In this document: positions 25,301-37,300 of the stretch, in pieces | Numbering within the stretch: the stretch's first letter is position 1 | Layout of the letters: each line of letters opens with the position of its first letter | The notes under the pieces: generated by a model | What the model was told of the DNA's origin: nothing | The model's input: only the letters and a program-made list of their open reading frames with translations | Database searches by the model: none | Source of the DNA: Aquila chrysaetos chrysaetos | Taxonomy: Eukaryota > Chordata > Aves > Accipitriformes > Accipitridae | Direction of reading: 5' to 3' | Length of the DNA: 64,000 nt | Assembly: GCF_900496995.4 (NCBI RefSeq) | Contig: NC_044014.1 | Location: forward strand, 1,733,501 to 1,797,500 | Position numbers and translations under genes: made by a program

Positions 25301-27898
25301 AAAAACTGTTTGTAGTTTGTATTATATACAGTTTCATTTGTGCGGTATAGCCCACACAGTGTTTCCCCCTCATGGGCCAGATGTATGAATGATATGCAGA
25401 ATCAATATTTTGAAACAAAGTAATTCCTCTACAGGTTTGGTTTAATAGAGAGTTAAACATTAATATTTTTCAACTGATCCCTCTCCATCTGTGTCTCCAG
25501 ATTTTGTTTTTCCTCACCTAGTTGGAATACCTGAGGATCAGACCTGAGTTCCTGTGGATTTCAGTAGAAACATAGGTGTCTAGATACCTTCCTGAATCTA
25601 AACTGTGAGCTCCTTAAACTATCGCTTTATTTGGATTATAATTTTGCTTCATAGCAGTGTGGTTTTGAAGCGAATCCCCCAACCACTGCCACTTGCTGCG
25701 CGTCCCTACAGCTGGTCGCGCAGTTTCAGTGCACGCGAAATGGTTTCTTTCAAAAGGAGTCTGCCCTGGGACCTCCGCTCCAGCTGCACGTCAGGTTCTC
25801 CCCATGGGAGTCTGAACCTCAGGCAGCTCCTGCTCAGTGCGGCAGACTAAGTTTAGTCCAGCGTAAAACCTCCAAACCATGTGCGGCGTAGGTGTAGGGG
25901 CCTTAACAGGAGCTGCTGCGGTAGACTGCTCGCCTACCGGATCCAACTGCGTGCTGGTGTGCTCCTAAGCTCGGTTGTTCTCCTCTTCTTAACCCAAAAG
26001 AGAGTCCATTGCCTTGTGCTCTGAAGGTCTGCTGTTGCAGGGTACAGGGCAATCACTGCCCGAACCCTTCCTGAGACTCAGGACGGCTGGAAAACCACAG
26101 ACAGGGTGCATGCTGCCCTTCAAAGCCCTTGCCTTAACTTGCCATTTCTGCAAAAATCTTCAAAAAATAAAGTGAAACTTGTTTGATAAGTAAGTACATG
26201 TTAACTTGCTTGCTTGCATTGATTTCTTTCTGGAGAAAACAGGTTTTAACTGTCTGCCTTGGAAAAGTCTAACCTGGGCCACGCAGGACAGGCTAACGGT
26301 CCTGGAGCAGGAACCATGGACCTCAGGAACAGCAGTATTGAAACAAAGGACTGGGGGAGGATAAAGGCATCATTTTTTGCTTACTTTTTTTTTTTTCTTC
26401 TTTTGTCACCTATTCTTACATGTATTGAGGGTGAAGTAACTTTGTCTATATATAGATGAACAGGATTTTGGCTGGTTAGCATTGTACATACATTTTGTAT
26501 AAAGGTAAGCAGATGAAGCACAAGATGAGAATTAATCCTGGTTTGATGCCTGGAGTAGCAAGAAGCACAAGAGTGAATGTGAAAGGGGTTGCATAAATGT
26601 AATATTGATGAAAATAATAAATATACTATGTTACGTAAAATTTTTGTACTAGGTTTAGTTGCTTTAGACTATGGTACTAGCATTCGCTTAACTATTCATT
26701 TGATGATAATTACACGTCGACTTGTCATCTTGACTGCCAAAAAAAGATGGAAAAACAAAATTTTGAGTTTAGTATGTGGGGTTTAAAGGTAGTCTGTATA
26801 TGACTAACCACAAAGACAAGAAATTTATACAACATACATGTTGAAAATAATATATTTAAAATTAGTGGTGTTTATGTCTAAATTAGTTGGGAAAACTGTA
26901 TACATATTAAAACCTCAGCAGCCCTCCTGAGAACCCCATACAGTGCTTCCTGGGAAAATAATACGATATCCTGTATTAGCAGATTAATAGTCACACATTA
27001 ATAATGCTATTTTTGCCTTGATTACTGGCAATAAGTATAAAATTCAGAGTTACACCTTGACATTTTATCACACATGAAACTTCCACACAGGATAACTGCC
27101 CATAAACACCATGTATGCAAAAATGTACATATTGCTCTGAGAAGCACCAAGGGCTTCCATTGCTGGGGGACAGATATTTTACTAAAGTGGCTGTTGCTGA
27201 AAACTAAAGTCCACAGGTAGAGTGGGAAATGTCCCGCATCAAGGGGCACCGAGACTCTTCCGTTGCTCTGTCTTCCCGAGTTGTTCCCAACTCTTTCACA
27301 AGTAAGCAAGAAAAACATTGGCCATCTTGTTTTCTTTTTAAACACATACCAAAAAAAAAAAAAAAATCCCAGGCAGATCAAATAGGCATTCATCGATCTG
27401 AACCTCATCCTCTGTCAAATAATATGTCCTCACCAACTTCAAAAAACCCATTTGCCATTCCATGACAACGTACGTGTTAAGGTCTTTAAATTGTGACCTC
27501 CAGATCTGAACACATCATGCTTTGTTCTTTGCTGTAACGTACCGCACTGTGTTTCTGAATCTGAGTTTTCAAACAATAGCTTCCAGAAAGCTAAACAACA
27601 ACTTGCCTGGTGTTTGGCTGCCCCATGGGATATGGTCCCTGCTAATACTAATGCGCACATGTTCAATACATGGCGGCTCTTATTTAGCACTAGGTATATA
27701 TTGTGTTAGCGCCTGAAGTCCATACTATTTAATGCCATTTGCTTTGTAGAATCAGGTGTAGTGATATTTGTGCATGATTATAGTGTTGTTACTGAAACAA
27801 TATAGAAATCACTGCATGATATTTGCTTGCAACACAGGGTGTCATTCATGAGTTATACATAAATGGCAGCTTTACATATTTAAAAGGAACATGGACTG

Positions 27899-28029
27899 CT
27901 TCATATCTGAAGTATGTTTCCCAGGAGATAACACCACCATTTGATCTATTTTTGATTAAAATGTAAAAATTAAAAATTAAATCAAATGGTAGTATAATTC
28001 CTTTGGGAAAACATACTTCAGTTATGAAG
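27899..28029. repeat. 131-bp near-complete palindrome (hairpin or MITE-like element)
   Basis: The left arm 27899-27945 starts CTTCATATCTGAAGTATG and ends ACCATTTGAT. The right arm 27981-28029, reverse-complemented, starts CTTCATAACTGAAGTATG and ends ACCATTTGAT. They agree at roughly 80 percent of positions. The inner part (27946-27980) is also largely self-complementary, so almost the whole 131 bases can fold into one stem. The shape fits a palindromic non-autonomous DNA transposon or a long hairpin RNA source. I do not recognise the family. Confidence 0.8.
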
Positions 28030-29171
28030 TATTCCCCATAGTAACCTTGAGAATCTTACAGCTGTATTGTCTCATCTGTAGGTGGTCTTTTTATGTCTCA
28101 CATAATTAAAATGAATTGCTGTTAGAGAACCCATACTACTGCATACAGATTTATGAACCTTGAGGCACCTCCATTCACAGACAAACAGTGATATCAAAAG
28201 CTAACTGTGCAGATACACTGCATCAAGGCAGGTACTGGTAATCGAGATGTTTACTGGGGAGCGTTACTTACCCCTGCCCTGAAAGGGTAAACAAGGAGTG
28301 TACTGTAAAACGATATTGCATTTCCAGTAAAGAACGGTGTCTAAAGAAAGACAGCGTACAGTACAACTGCATTATGCTACATGTTGTTGTAGAACACAGT
28401 AGTTAAAATATTCAAAGAACGTTTTATATACTAAGGAATGGCTAATATGTCACCAGAAAAAGATTGTGAAATTGGATTTACTAGGAAAATGTGCTCTACA
28501 GAATCTAATGCAACTTGTTTATAGCAAGCTGCTTTATCAGACTGACTCAGAATATGGGAATGTATATTTGATAAGATTAGAGAGTAGTGGGGATCAGAAA
28601 AAATAAGACTATAGAATTTGCATTCACATTTTCACATATCTGAAGGACAAAAATGTCATTTATTTTTTGTTTGGTTTCGATTCTCTTAGTCCTGTTAATG
28701 CTATCCATAACAATGACTTGTGACTATGCATTCTGTTCAGGCTGTAATTAAAACTTCCATAACATACATTTCAGTAACAAAAATGGATGGAAGTGAAATG
28801 CTCGGATTTAATGTTTAAATAAAGAAAAAAATTCTAACAATGAAAATATAAAGTCTAAGAGTTCCATAGTGCCTTGTAGAAACATTTTGTAATAAGCAGC
28901 AGGAGTGTTCAAATTTCAATGTAATACTTAAAAGAAAATGTCTCTGATCTTTGAATTTCTTTATAGAGGGGAGTTTTTCATGTATAATCAGACTAAAATC
29001 CTCCTGTAATTGCACAGTGAGAGGCCTGTGAAGTTTCAGGAAGGCTGCAGATGGAATACAGACCTGCAGAAGCAAGAAGATTTTTCCTAATCTACGGAGC
29101 CAGCAATGCGAAATCAGCCTGAGGTTTCCCTCCGTGCGTGTTCGGCATGGGATATCTCTCCACCAGCTGTG

Positions 29172-29185
29172 TTGCCACCTAGTGA
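29172..29185 (-). promoter_or_regulatory. CTCF-like motif (reverse)
   Basis: On the minus strand it reads TCACTAGGTGGCAA, matching 12 of 14 positions of CCASYAGRKGGCRS including the whole AGGTGGC core. Motif match only. Confidence 0.45.
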
Positions 29186-32100
29186 TGGCCAGTAATGGTT
29201 CCAAGTAGGCACGACGGTTAAATATTAAGAGCAATTACAACGGAATCGTCTATCTCGGAACATTAAAACAGCAGCACGCAGTTGGTGTTGTACTTTCCCT
29301 TTCCAGTTGTTCAAGGTCTGCAAGTCCGTCTGCGCTGGAGTCCGTCCAGCTCCTTCCGAAAGTGTTCCCCCTCCGGACTGAAACCATGCTATTAACGTTT
29401 ACCTCTTAATTACATTAACATAAGCACCCACACGTGGAGCGACTAAAGCTTTGCACTGTGTATAATCCCTCTCCTCTCGTATCCTCGCACCTCACCAGAG
29501 GTCCCCTTGCTCCCACCTCTGCTGCTGCAGCAGTAAAAGCAAACTGGTAACGTACCGCGCGGTCCCGGGCTTCCTCGGGTGTACGGGAAAATCCTGCCTG
29601 CTGCGCACCCTCATCTACGCCAGCAAGGTGTGATACCCCCCAGCAGCCTCAGAGCTTCGCCCTTGGTCAAGCACAAATGAAGGGAAGGAGCGAGAAAATC
29701 TCTATGTAACCTTCCCTATTTCCGAACTGAAATAGCAGTGCTCAGAGCCGCTCCGCAGGACAGCAGCAAATAAAATCTAAGAAAACAAGGAAACAGGCGG
29801 AAAGTTTGAGAGAGAGTGCTCAAAGCAGAAAAATGAAAACTACAGGACTGGCTTTCAGGTTTCTACAGCTACAAAGGACAAAACGCCAGCTGTGTGAGAA
29901 AGCAGAACCCTCTCAACTGAAACTACTAAAAAAAGATCACCCAAAACATTAATAGTTAAGACCTTGATTCTGCAAGTTACTTCCCAAGCGTGAGATTTGG
30001 ATCCACCGAGTTGCTTGGTTAAACACCCCCTGTTATGAATTAGGCCTTAGTTAATAAAGAGATGTCAACACCATCTCTCCGCTTCTCACTCGTGTCCTAA
30101 GCCAGGCTTGTCCATGCCCTGGGAAAAACAAGACACAAGTTTAGTGGAATGTGGGTATTACATCACGTTTTACAAGGCTGACAGCGGCAGCCTCTCTGCA
30201 AGGCAGAGCACAGCTAAAATCCTCCGTGTGCCTCCCAGCCCGAACCGAAAGGCTCCCTCTGCTTACGGACACCTTCCCGAGCATCGGCCTTCGTCCCCAC
30301 CACCCTCATCTTCACACCCACGAGGAGAGGAGTCAGGAATCCATCCCCAGTTCCTCAGCGCTCGCTGCACCCAGGGCTGCCTCCAGCACCCTGCTGGATG
30401 CCGCTTTGTTCAAGTCTTGAACAAAGGTATTTTTTATCAATGTAATATGGTGCCTTTAAATAAAAGGAAGTTATCTGAACCCAACACCTCTGTCTAGAAA
30501 ATCCCCAGTAAGTGAAAGATATTTTGGGTCCATGATTCAAGAAGCTCGCAAAGGAAAGAGTCTATGAAGCTTTTAAAATGTTAACTTCTGAGCAAAAGCC
30601 AAGAAGGAAAAGAATTCAAAAGAGTAATTTTTAAAAGGGTTTGTAAGAAAAGGGAACTAGATCTTTTGAGTTATTTAGTAAAGAGGTGCTATTTCATTGA
30701 AGATCAGATAATTTAGAATCGTTAGTAAATAACAGAATTTAGTAAATAGAATTTTCTGTCTGCTTTTAATTGCCAGGGTTACATCCATTTGTCAATTTTG
30801 TTGACGATCATGTTGAAGGCATTCCAATTCTGTTAAAAGTTGAGTCACACAATCCTGCTCTTTATAAACTGACACTTTCTCAGTCTTTATGTGCAGCAAA
30901 TCACTTTCCCAGATCAGAGACTGTGACAGCTATTTTAGAAAAGGAACTAAAAGTTTTTCTCTCCCATTTCTTGACAAAAAAATGTTGCTATCTAGGTTGA
31001 AAAGCAGTGGGGTGATTTGGTTTTAGTGCCGGCCATTATGATGAGGAATTTGGGATTTTTATTATTGCTGTGTTGGGCACAGCTGCGGAGGGTACGCTCC
31101 TGGAATAGCTTGTGGGTTAAAGACCTGATTTACACGGGTGGATCTTTCTGAAGCCTTATGGCCCACCGAGGGCCGTGCATGCACAAGATACAAGCACAAT
31201 GAAAACACCACTCAGTGTTGTAGGGGTGGGAAAAGAACTGCACCTGGAAACGGGCAATTGGCTTTAAATAAAACTCTGATACGAGAGAGATGCTTTTTTC
31301 AAAACAAGCAAAAAAATGGGTTCGTATGATAGCAATCATTCAGGGTACTGCCACAAATATGGCACTAGAGTGGAAAGGAATCAGTATTTTCATGGTTTTA
31401 TGCTGAAAATAGTGAATGTCTTCTTTTGCCATCACTAAGTCTTCAGTAATTCAGGTGTAGCACATGTCTAAACCTGAAGGGAAAGCCAAACAGCAGAAGC
31501 CCTGTAGAATTTCAGAATAACTAGGTTCAAGCAAAATGATCTGTTTGGAGTTCGCCTCTTGATGTAATTTGGACTGACGCAAACGCAGAGCTTAGTCTAA
31601 CTTTCTGGTAGAATAGCATCGGCAGGTAAAGCAAGCTCTGTGGCTTTACAGGTTTTGAAGAGCAGATGATTCAACAGCAGTATGAATAAATAATGAAAGA
31701 AACTGAGATTATAAATTGTACTTCCTTATTTGAAAGGACTTGTCTCCCGATTCGTGATTATAAATGCGTTACAAACTTCGGGTCATTTACAAAATAATAG
31801 AACACTTTAAGATTACCCTTAGCTTTATGTAAATGTAATTTTAATATTCTGTCTTCATTAATTATCTAATCTTGGGAGCAAATAAACTACTGACACAATT
31901 CTGTAGCTATTTTGCCAGCAGGATTTCCTTTGAAGTCGGTGGCAGTTGTAAGAGGAAGTGGATGACAGGACTGAGCCTCACCATCACTTTTAGAAGAGGA
32001 GAAACTTAAACAGCAGCTGAAAATCCAGACTTCACATCAGCGCAGAGCTATTTCTGCCCTGCAAGATATTCATTAGTGCAAGAAAATAGGTGGCATTTCA

Positions 32101-33104
32101 TTCCCACCGCTCGGCTGCCATGCCCTCGTCCCGGGAGCGCAGGAGGGGTTTGCTTCCACCTCCACGCAGTTTTGCGGTCACCCCTCTGCTCTCGGCGCGA
32201 CGCGCAGCCCCAAACGCGTTCGGAGGGCCAGGTTCCCACCTGGTGTATGTCGAGATGGGTGTATATACTTCAATTAAATTTGGCAGTCGGGTCTAGGCAG
32301 GACCGTGCTCTGCGGAGCAGCGTAGCACAGGCAAATGTCACCCACGGCCCGGACCACAAGTGTCACGGTGGCAGCCCGGAGCGCTTGTAGCCCTGCTCGC
32401 CTTCCCATTCCTATGTTAATACAGGCAAATTAGCCCTGGATGTTTTCTACTTTATTTGGAACTTTACCCAGCTATATGCATATAAATGCTTATATTAAAA
32501 GGAATTCATTAATAACTCATACTTAGTTTCTTTAGTACAAAAAGAGCAAAATCAGTACATCAGATAGAAAGAGTAGAGTTCAAAATTACCATCTACAGCC
32601 CAATCAGCAGTAGGTCTGCTAATACTCCCCTTAGAGCTCATCAGCTGAGACAACAGATTTCAAAGTATGAATTCTGGCATTGCACAACCCCAGGGCTATT
32701 CATTACATTATACAGTTTCCCGTCTGTTTTATGAAAGGTAGAGATGTATATTACAGTAGTTTGCAGGCTATAATTTTCATTAATAATCTGATCCATGTCT
32801 TTAGATTATTTTAGTAATTACTTCACATAAAAAGACTACTGAGTATGATTACAAATATGTCTTTGTTTTGATTGTCTGCTTTTGTGGTGAATACCAGATG
32901 TCTGAATTTCTTGACTTTGTTTAACAATATAAATAATGTTCACTGAGGTTTCCAAATGCCTCGCTCCGACCCCAGGAGTATACAACTTAATAATACAACA
33001 CTCTAATAAACTAATCTGCAAACTGTTCAAAGTTCAGAAATTAAACCTTATTTGCATACAAAAAAATACATCAAAAGAACATTAAGGGCCAAATTCTGTT
33101 CTTT

Positions 33105-34340
33105 TGAAGATCCGCACGCACAACTTGCAAATTACTGCCGCTTTCCACGTGGCGAGAAGAGCAGGCAGGACCGGCGGCTCTGCCCGTCGCCTCCCGCTGC
33201 CGGGGGTGCCCGGGCGGGCAGGCTCTCCCGCGGCCAGAACTCCTCGCCGCTGCCTGGACCGAGCACCAGGCGCGCCTGGGGTACGTACGCCGCTTTGTCT
33301 TCCCCTCGCTCCGTTTTTACATACCCAGCACGAACTATTCGACCCTTCCTGCTCGGGAAAACACGTGCGGCGGCAGTAATAAAGTCGCCTTATAAAAGAG
33401 CCGTACCGTGGGCGACCATACGGCCGGCCAAGCGCTTCTCCACCGTGCAACCGGTTGGTAGTACCGTGCAACTCCACCGCGGTTAGCCTGCGTAGCCCAA
33501 GAGAGCACGGAGCCGCGGGCGGGTTGCCCGGCCTCGCTGCCCACCTACTGCAGAGCCCCAGCATCATCGCAGGGCTGCTCTTCTCCTCCCAACGGGCTGG
33601 CCGGAGGAGATGGAGGGCAGAGGGGCTGGCAGATGTACGCTCAGGCCCATCTCCTCCCGAGGCAAGGCTGGTGGTACACGACACGTAACTCATCGTTGCC
33701 ACCACAGGAAGGAGCTCAAGCACCGCTCGTGGAGCATCGCTCTCTGTGCTCCCCGCTACCTGGGCTCTCCTGTGCGTATACAGCTCTATTTTCTCTATTC
33801 TGTTTTAATTCTTCTCCTGAGCGCTGCCTGTCTGCAGTTCAAACGCTGCCCATAGCTGAGGGTCCTCGAGGAAGCCGGCGGGTTCCCGCTGAGCTCTGTC
33901 CTCTCCTCGCTCCAGCGAGGGGAAGCCACGGGGCCGCATCTCGGGACCGCTGGGGAGGAACCTTGGTTTGTACCAGTCTCGTTTCTGCTGGAAACCAGCC
34001 CTGCCCGATACTGGCAAAGCCGCCTACAAGTACCTAGCTGTATCTCACTTCCAGGAGCAGGCGATTTGCAATGCTGAAAAGAGTTCAAAGAAGACATTAT
34101 GTTCTGTTTTATCTAGAGGGAAAGTGCAAAGCGTAACCTTTGCCGGGCGCTGTCAGCTGCAACAAAAGATAGGCTCAAGTATTGATCAGCCCTTCGTAAA
34201 ACTAGCGAGGGCTCCTGATCACCGGCCTCCTTCGACATCTGGCGAGATGCCGCGCGGCCGGGTCCTCGGCAGGCATCACCGGCACGCTGTTGGGTGGGAA
34301 CCGCACCTCTGCCGCGGGAGAGGGAGCAGAGGACCAGCCC
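33105..34340. promoter_or_regulatory. Orphan CpG island in the gene desert
   Basis: CpG density jumps at about 33.1 kb, strongest between 33110 and 33560, with an E-box CACGTG at 33146-33151 and several GC-rich motifs, then tails off towards 34.3 kb. No recognised gene starts here. Frames on both strands are open (for example 33082-33723 minus, 213 codons, and 33052-33486 plus), as expected from low stop-codon density, and none resembles a known protein. It may be the promoter of an unannotated long non-coding RNA or a CpG-rich developmental enhancer. Confidence 0.5.
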
Positions 34341-37300
34341 GAGAAGGCACAGCAGCACCGGTTTGATCCGAATGAGCTCTAACCCCTGCGAGTTAGCAAC
34401 AACCCTTTGGCCATACCAATAACTCAGCCACCCACTCACCAGTGTGAATATTCAAAGGCAAATGTCCACGGCCCCTCTCGCCCGGCAGCCCCAGGGCTCC
34501 GTGCAAAGAGCCCCCTCGCTTGTCCGGGACCCCCCACCCCGGCAGACCCGCAGCCAGGTGCCAGGTAAGCTGACACAGCTTTTTTATCATTGCCCCAAAA
34601 ACCACAATGCCCACCCAAACCCATCCTGGCACCAGCTCCAGCAGAAAAACCTCCTCAGAAATGCAGGTGCCTCGGAGGAAAACGGTAGCAGTAAACCACT
34701 TGGGTGGATAAATTAACAATCTCTGGGTGCTACAAAGGTGTCCCCCCATGCTTGCCCTCCCCGTCGCTCACGGTTTCCCATTTTGCCCTCTTTTAGGGGC
34801 CTAAATGCTGCAGAGAGAAGCAGGATGGTTTGCGAAGGGGGGTCCCGGCAAGGGTGGGCACCGGTGGAGGGGCTCTGCTCCTCCCGGGCAGGGGAGCAGG
34901 CACAGGGCCGAGGCAGCACCTCCGCTCCTCCGGACCCCCTAAATTCAGAGCTTTGAACATAAGGGTGTGTGACACCAGGAAAAGCAGCCCAGAGGAGCGA
35001 TGTGCTCCCGGTCCTGGGACACTGATGCAGCCGTCCCAGTTACCCTTTCTTTAAGAGCCGATGTTTCCGAACACAATAAACCAGTAAGCCAGTGAGGCGG
35101 CAGCAAATGCACATAAATTTGATGTCGGTGCATCATTAGCAGGAGTGAATAAATCCCAGGCCAGTGGTGCTGCACCCCTCCTGGATATGCAATTATGTGG
35201 GAGATGAGCACCTGGAGTAGAAAAACAACCAGAAAGTGGTCCGAGTTGATAATTTATGAATGGAGAGAGCGTTTTGTGGGGAAGCTCTCCTGCTTCCCCA
35301 GCAGCATAACCTCTGTCTTTCCTGGATTTTCTTTCCACCTGCGTTTCCTCAATTTGATGCTGGCTTCCTCAGCCAGACAGCGGCAGCCCGCTGATTACGA
35401 GTCGGGAATGACAGCGCGCATCTATCCTTGCCAGGAATTAAGTCCATAGAGTTTCAACATTTTTTCCAACGAGCTGCACATAAATATTCAGCAGAACGTG
35501 CGAGGGAATAAAACCTGCAACATTCCCCACCTGGTGGGTCTGGTGGCAAAGGTGGAGCTGAGCATCGCTGCTCTCCTGCCCGGTAATGAAAGGGTTTCCA
35601 GCCGCTCGCCCTAACTCCCAGCCGGTACACAGTACTGTCCTCTCACAATTTACGCAATACATTTATATTCAGGTTGCATTCCTTCTCCAGAGCTGATAAG
35701 AAATAAATTTAGAAAATGTACATTATATACATCACAGGCTGGTCAGGATCGCTTCAAAGTACAAATACCTGGGGCTAAGGCTTAAAGTCACTGTAATCTA
35801 TTAAACTTACTAACCTGTACAAAGCTATCAAACCAAGAAATAAAAGTGCTGTGACCTACCAAAGAAACTCAGGTGCTCAGAACTAAAGGGTAACCCCGCA
35901 CGGATCCAGGGGGGACGGTGCCCAGCCCTGGCAGCCACATCGGCATCACCGTTTGTCACAGCAGGCTCTGCCGCTGCAGCTCCGTGCTCTTCCCGGGCTC
36001 TCGCCAGAGTAAATACCCGTAGTTACACGTGTTCAAACCTACACGCTTGTCTCCGCTGTGCTGGAAAACTTCAACTCTAATTGCTTGTGATTTTTGGACT
36101 GCCTGGAAGTGCAAAGAGGTTTTCTTTAGCTTCGCTATTTCCCCCGAAATTGAGAAAATAATTGAGTTTAAAGATCATGCTGCTTTCCTTTGCTCAAAAA
36201 AGTATCTATGTGCAAGAGGACGGCATCTACTAATTCGACAAAGCAAAAGGCGAGGGGGTCGGTCGCGGTGGGCGGCTGCAGAGCAGCACGGAGCCCCAGC
36301 AGAAATACCTGCGGCTGGGTGCATCTGAGCACCCCAAAAGGCTTCCCCAGAACTAACTGTGATCATTTCAGCCTCATGTCCTACCGCCAAATATATTTTA
36401 GCATCTTTTCTCAGGTATACGTCTAACAAAACCCACTATCTACATGAAAAAATGCTTCTCCATCCCCTTGCTGTGTTCCAGTCACCTCTCCTGCTGTAGT
36501 TTGATGCAATGAAGTATAGAACACATGCAACAAAAAAGGAATAAAAATAAAGCAGAGAAATGGTTTTTATGTAAAAGTAAAATTTGAATCAAAGTATGTT
36601 CACAAAATACATAAGCAGATACTATGTAGTCTTTGGTAAAAAAAATACCACCCGATTTGTTACAAAGAGAATTTTAGTTCCAGTACATCGCCAAAGGGGA
36701 CAGACCTTTGTTTAGGAAACTGAAGAAGTACAAATGCAAAGCAAATTAAAAAAAAAAAAATCAATTACTTAAACCAAGGTTTCTCACTTTTTGATTTAAA
36801 TCATGATTAAAAGCAGTTACTTGACTCACTGATTTAAATCAATCCACACCATCTCTCTCAGATGATCTCAAGCAGTTAAATAAGAAAAGAGAATATCATC
36901 AATAACCCATCTGTGTCACAGATGAGAAAGCATCCCCGTGGGACTGCCTTTCCCCATTTTTCATGTGGTGGTCCCTAGATTTTCGAGGAGTGGCACAAGT
37001 CCAGAGGAAACCACAAAAATGCAAGAGTTTGTACCTGCAAGTCTGCTACAGGAAAAAGAAGTGGCGAGGGCTCGCACAGCCAAGATGCATAAAAGACTGT
37101 ATATTTCCACCCCCTAAATACAGTCTAAAGCATCCTTAAGCGGCATAGGTGTAAATTTCGTGTTTCACAAAAATTTTTTTTTCTGCGGATGCTGCCACTG
37201 CTTTGGAAAAATTTTCATGTGAATAAGGAACAGGGCCGATGCTCCTGAGAACAGCAAAAACCAGCAGGTCAGAAACCCCCCGTCAGAGCCTCTCCCCCCC

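Larger units (their letters stand above)
22300..33100. other. Intergenic desert, proximal part
   Basis: About 10.8 kb without a recognisable exon, tRNA or retroelement, mostly AT-rich. It contains the long palindrome at 27899-28029 and a CTCF-like motif at 29172-29185. GC content rises from about 29.3 kb to 30.4 kb. Open frames such as 28815-29234 (minus) and 30108-30497 (plus) match nothing known and lack splice support. It probably serves as regulatory spacer for the presumed EBF3 gene to the right, but this is inference. Confidence 0.5.

Noticed and set aside
33082-33723. 213-codon minus-strand frame in the orphan CpG island
   Set aside because: GC-rich sequence with few stop codons; several competing frames on both strands; no recognisable domain.
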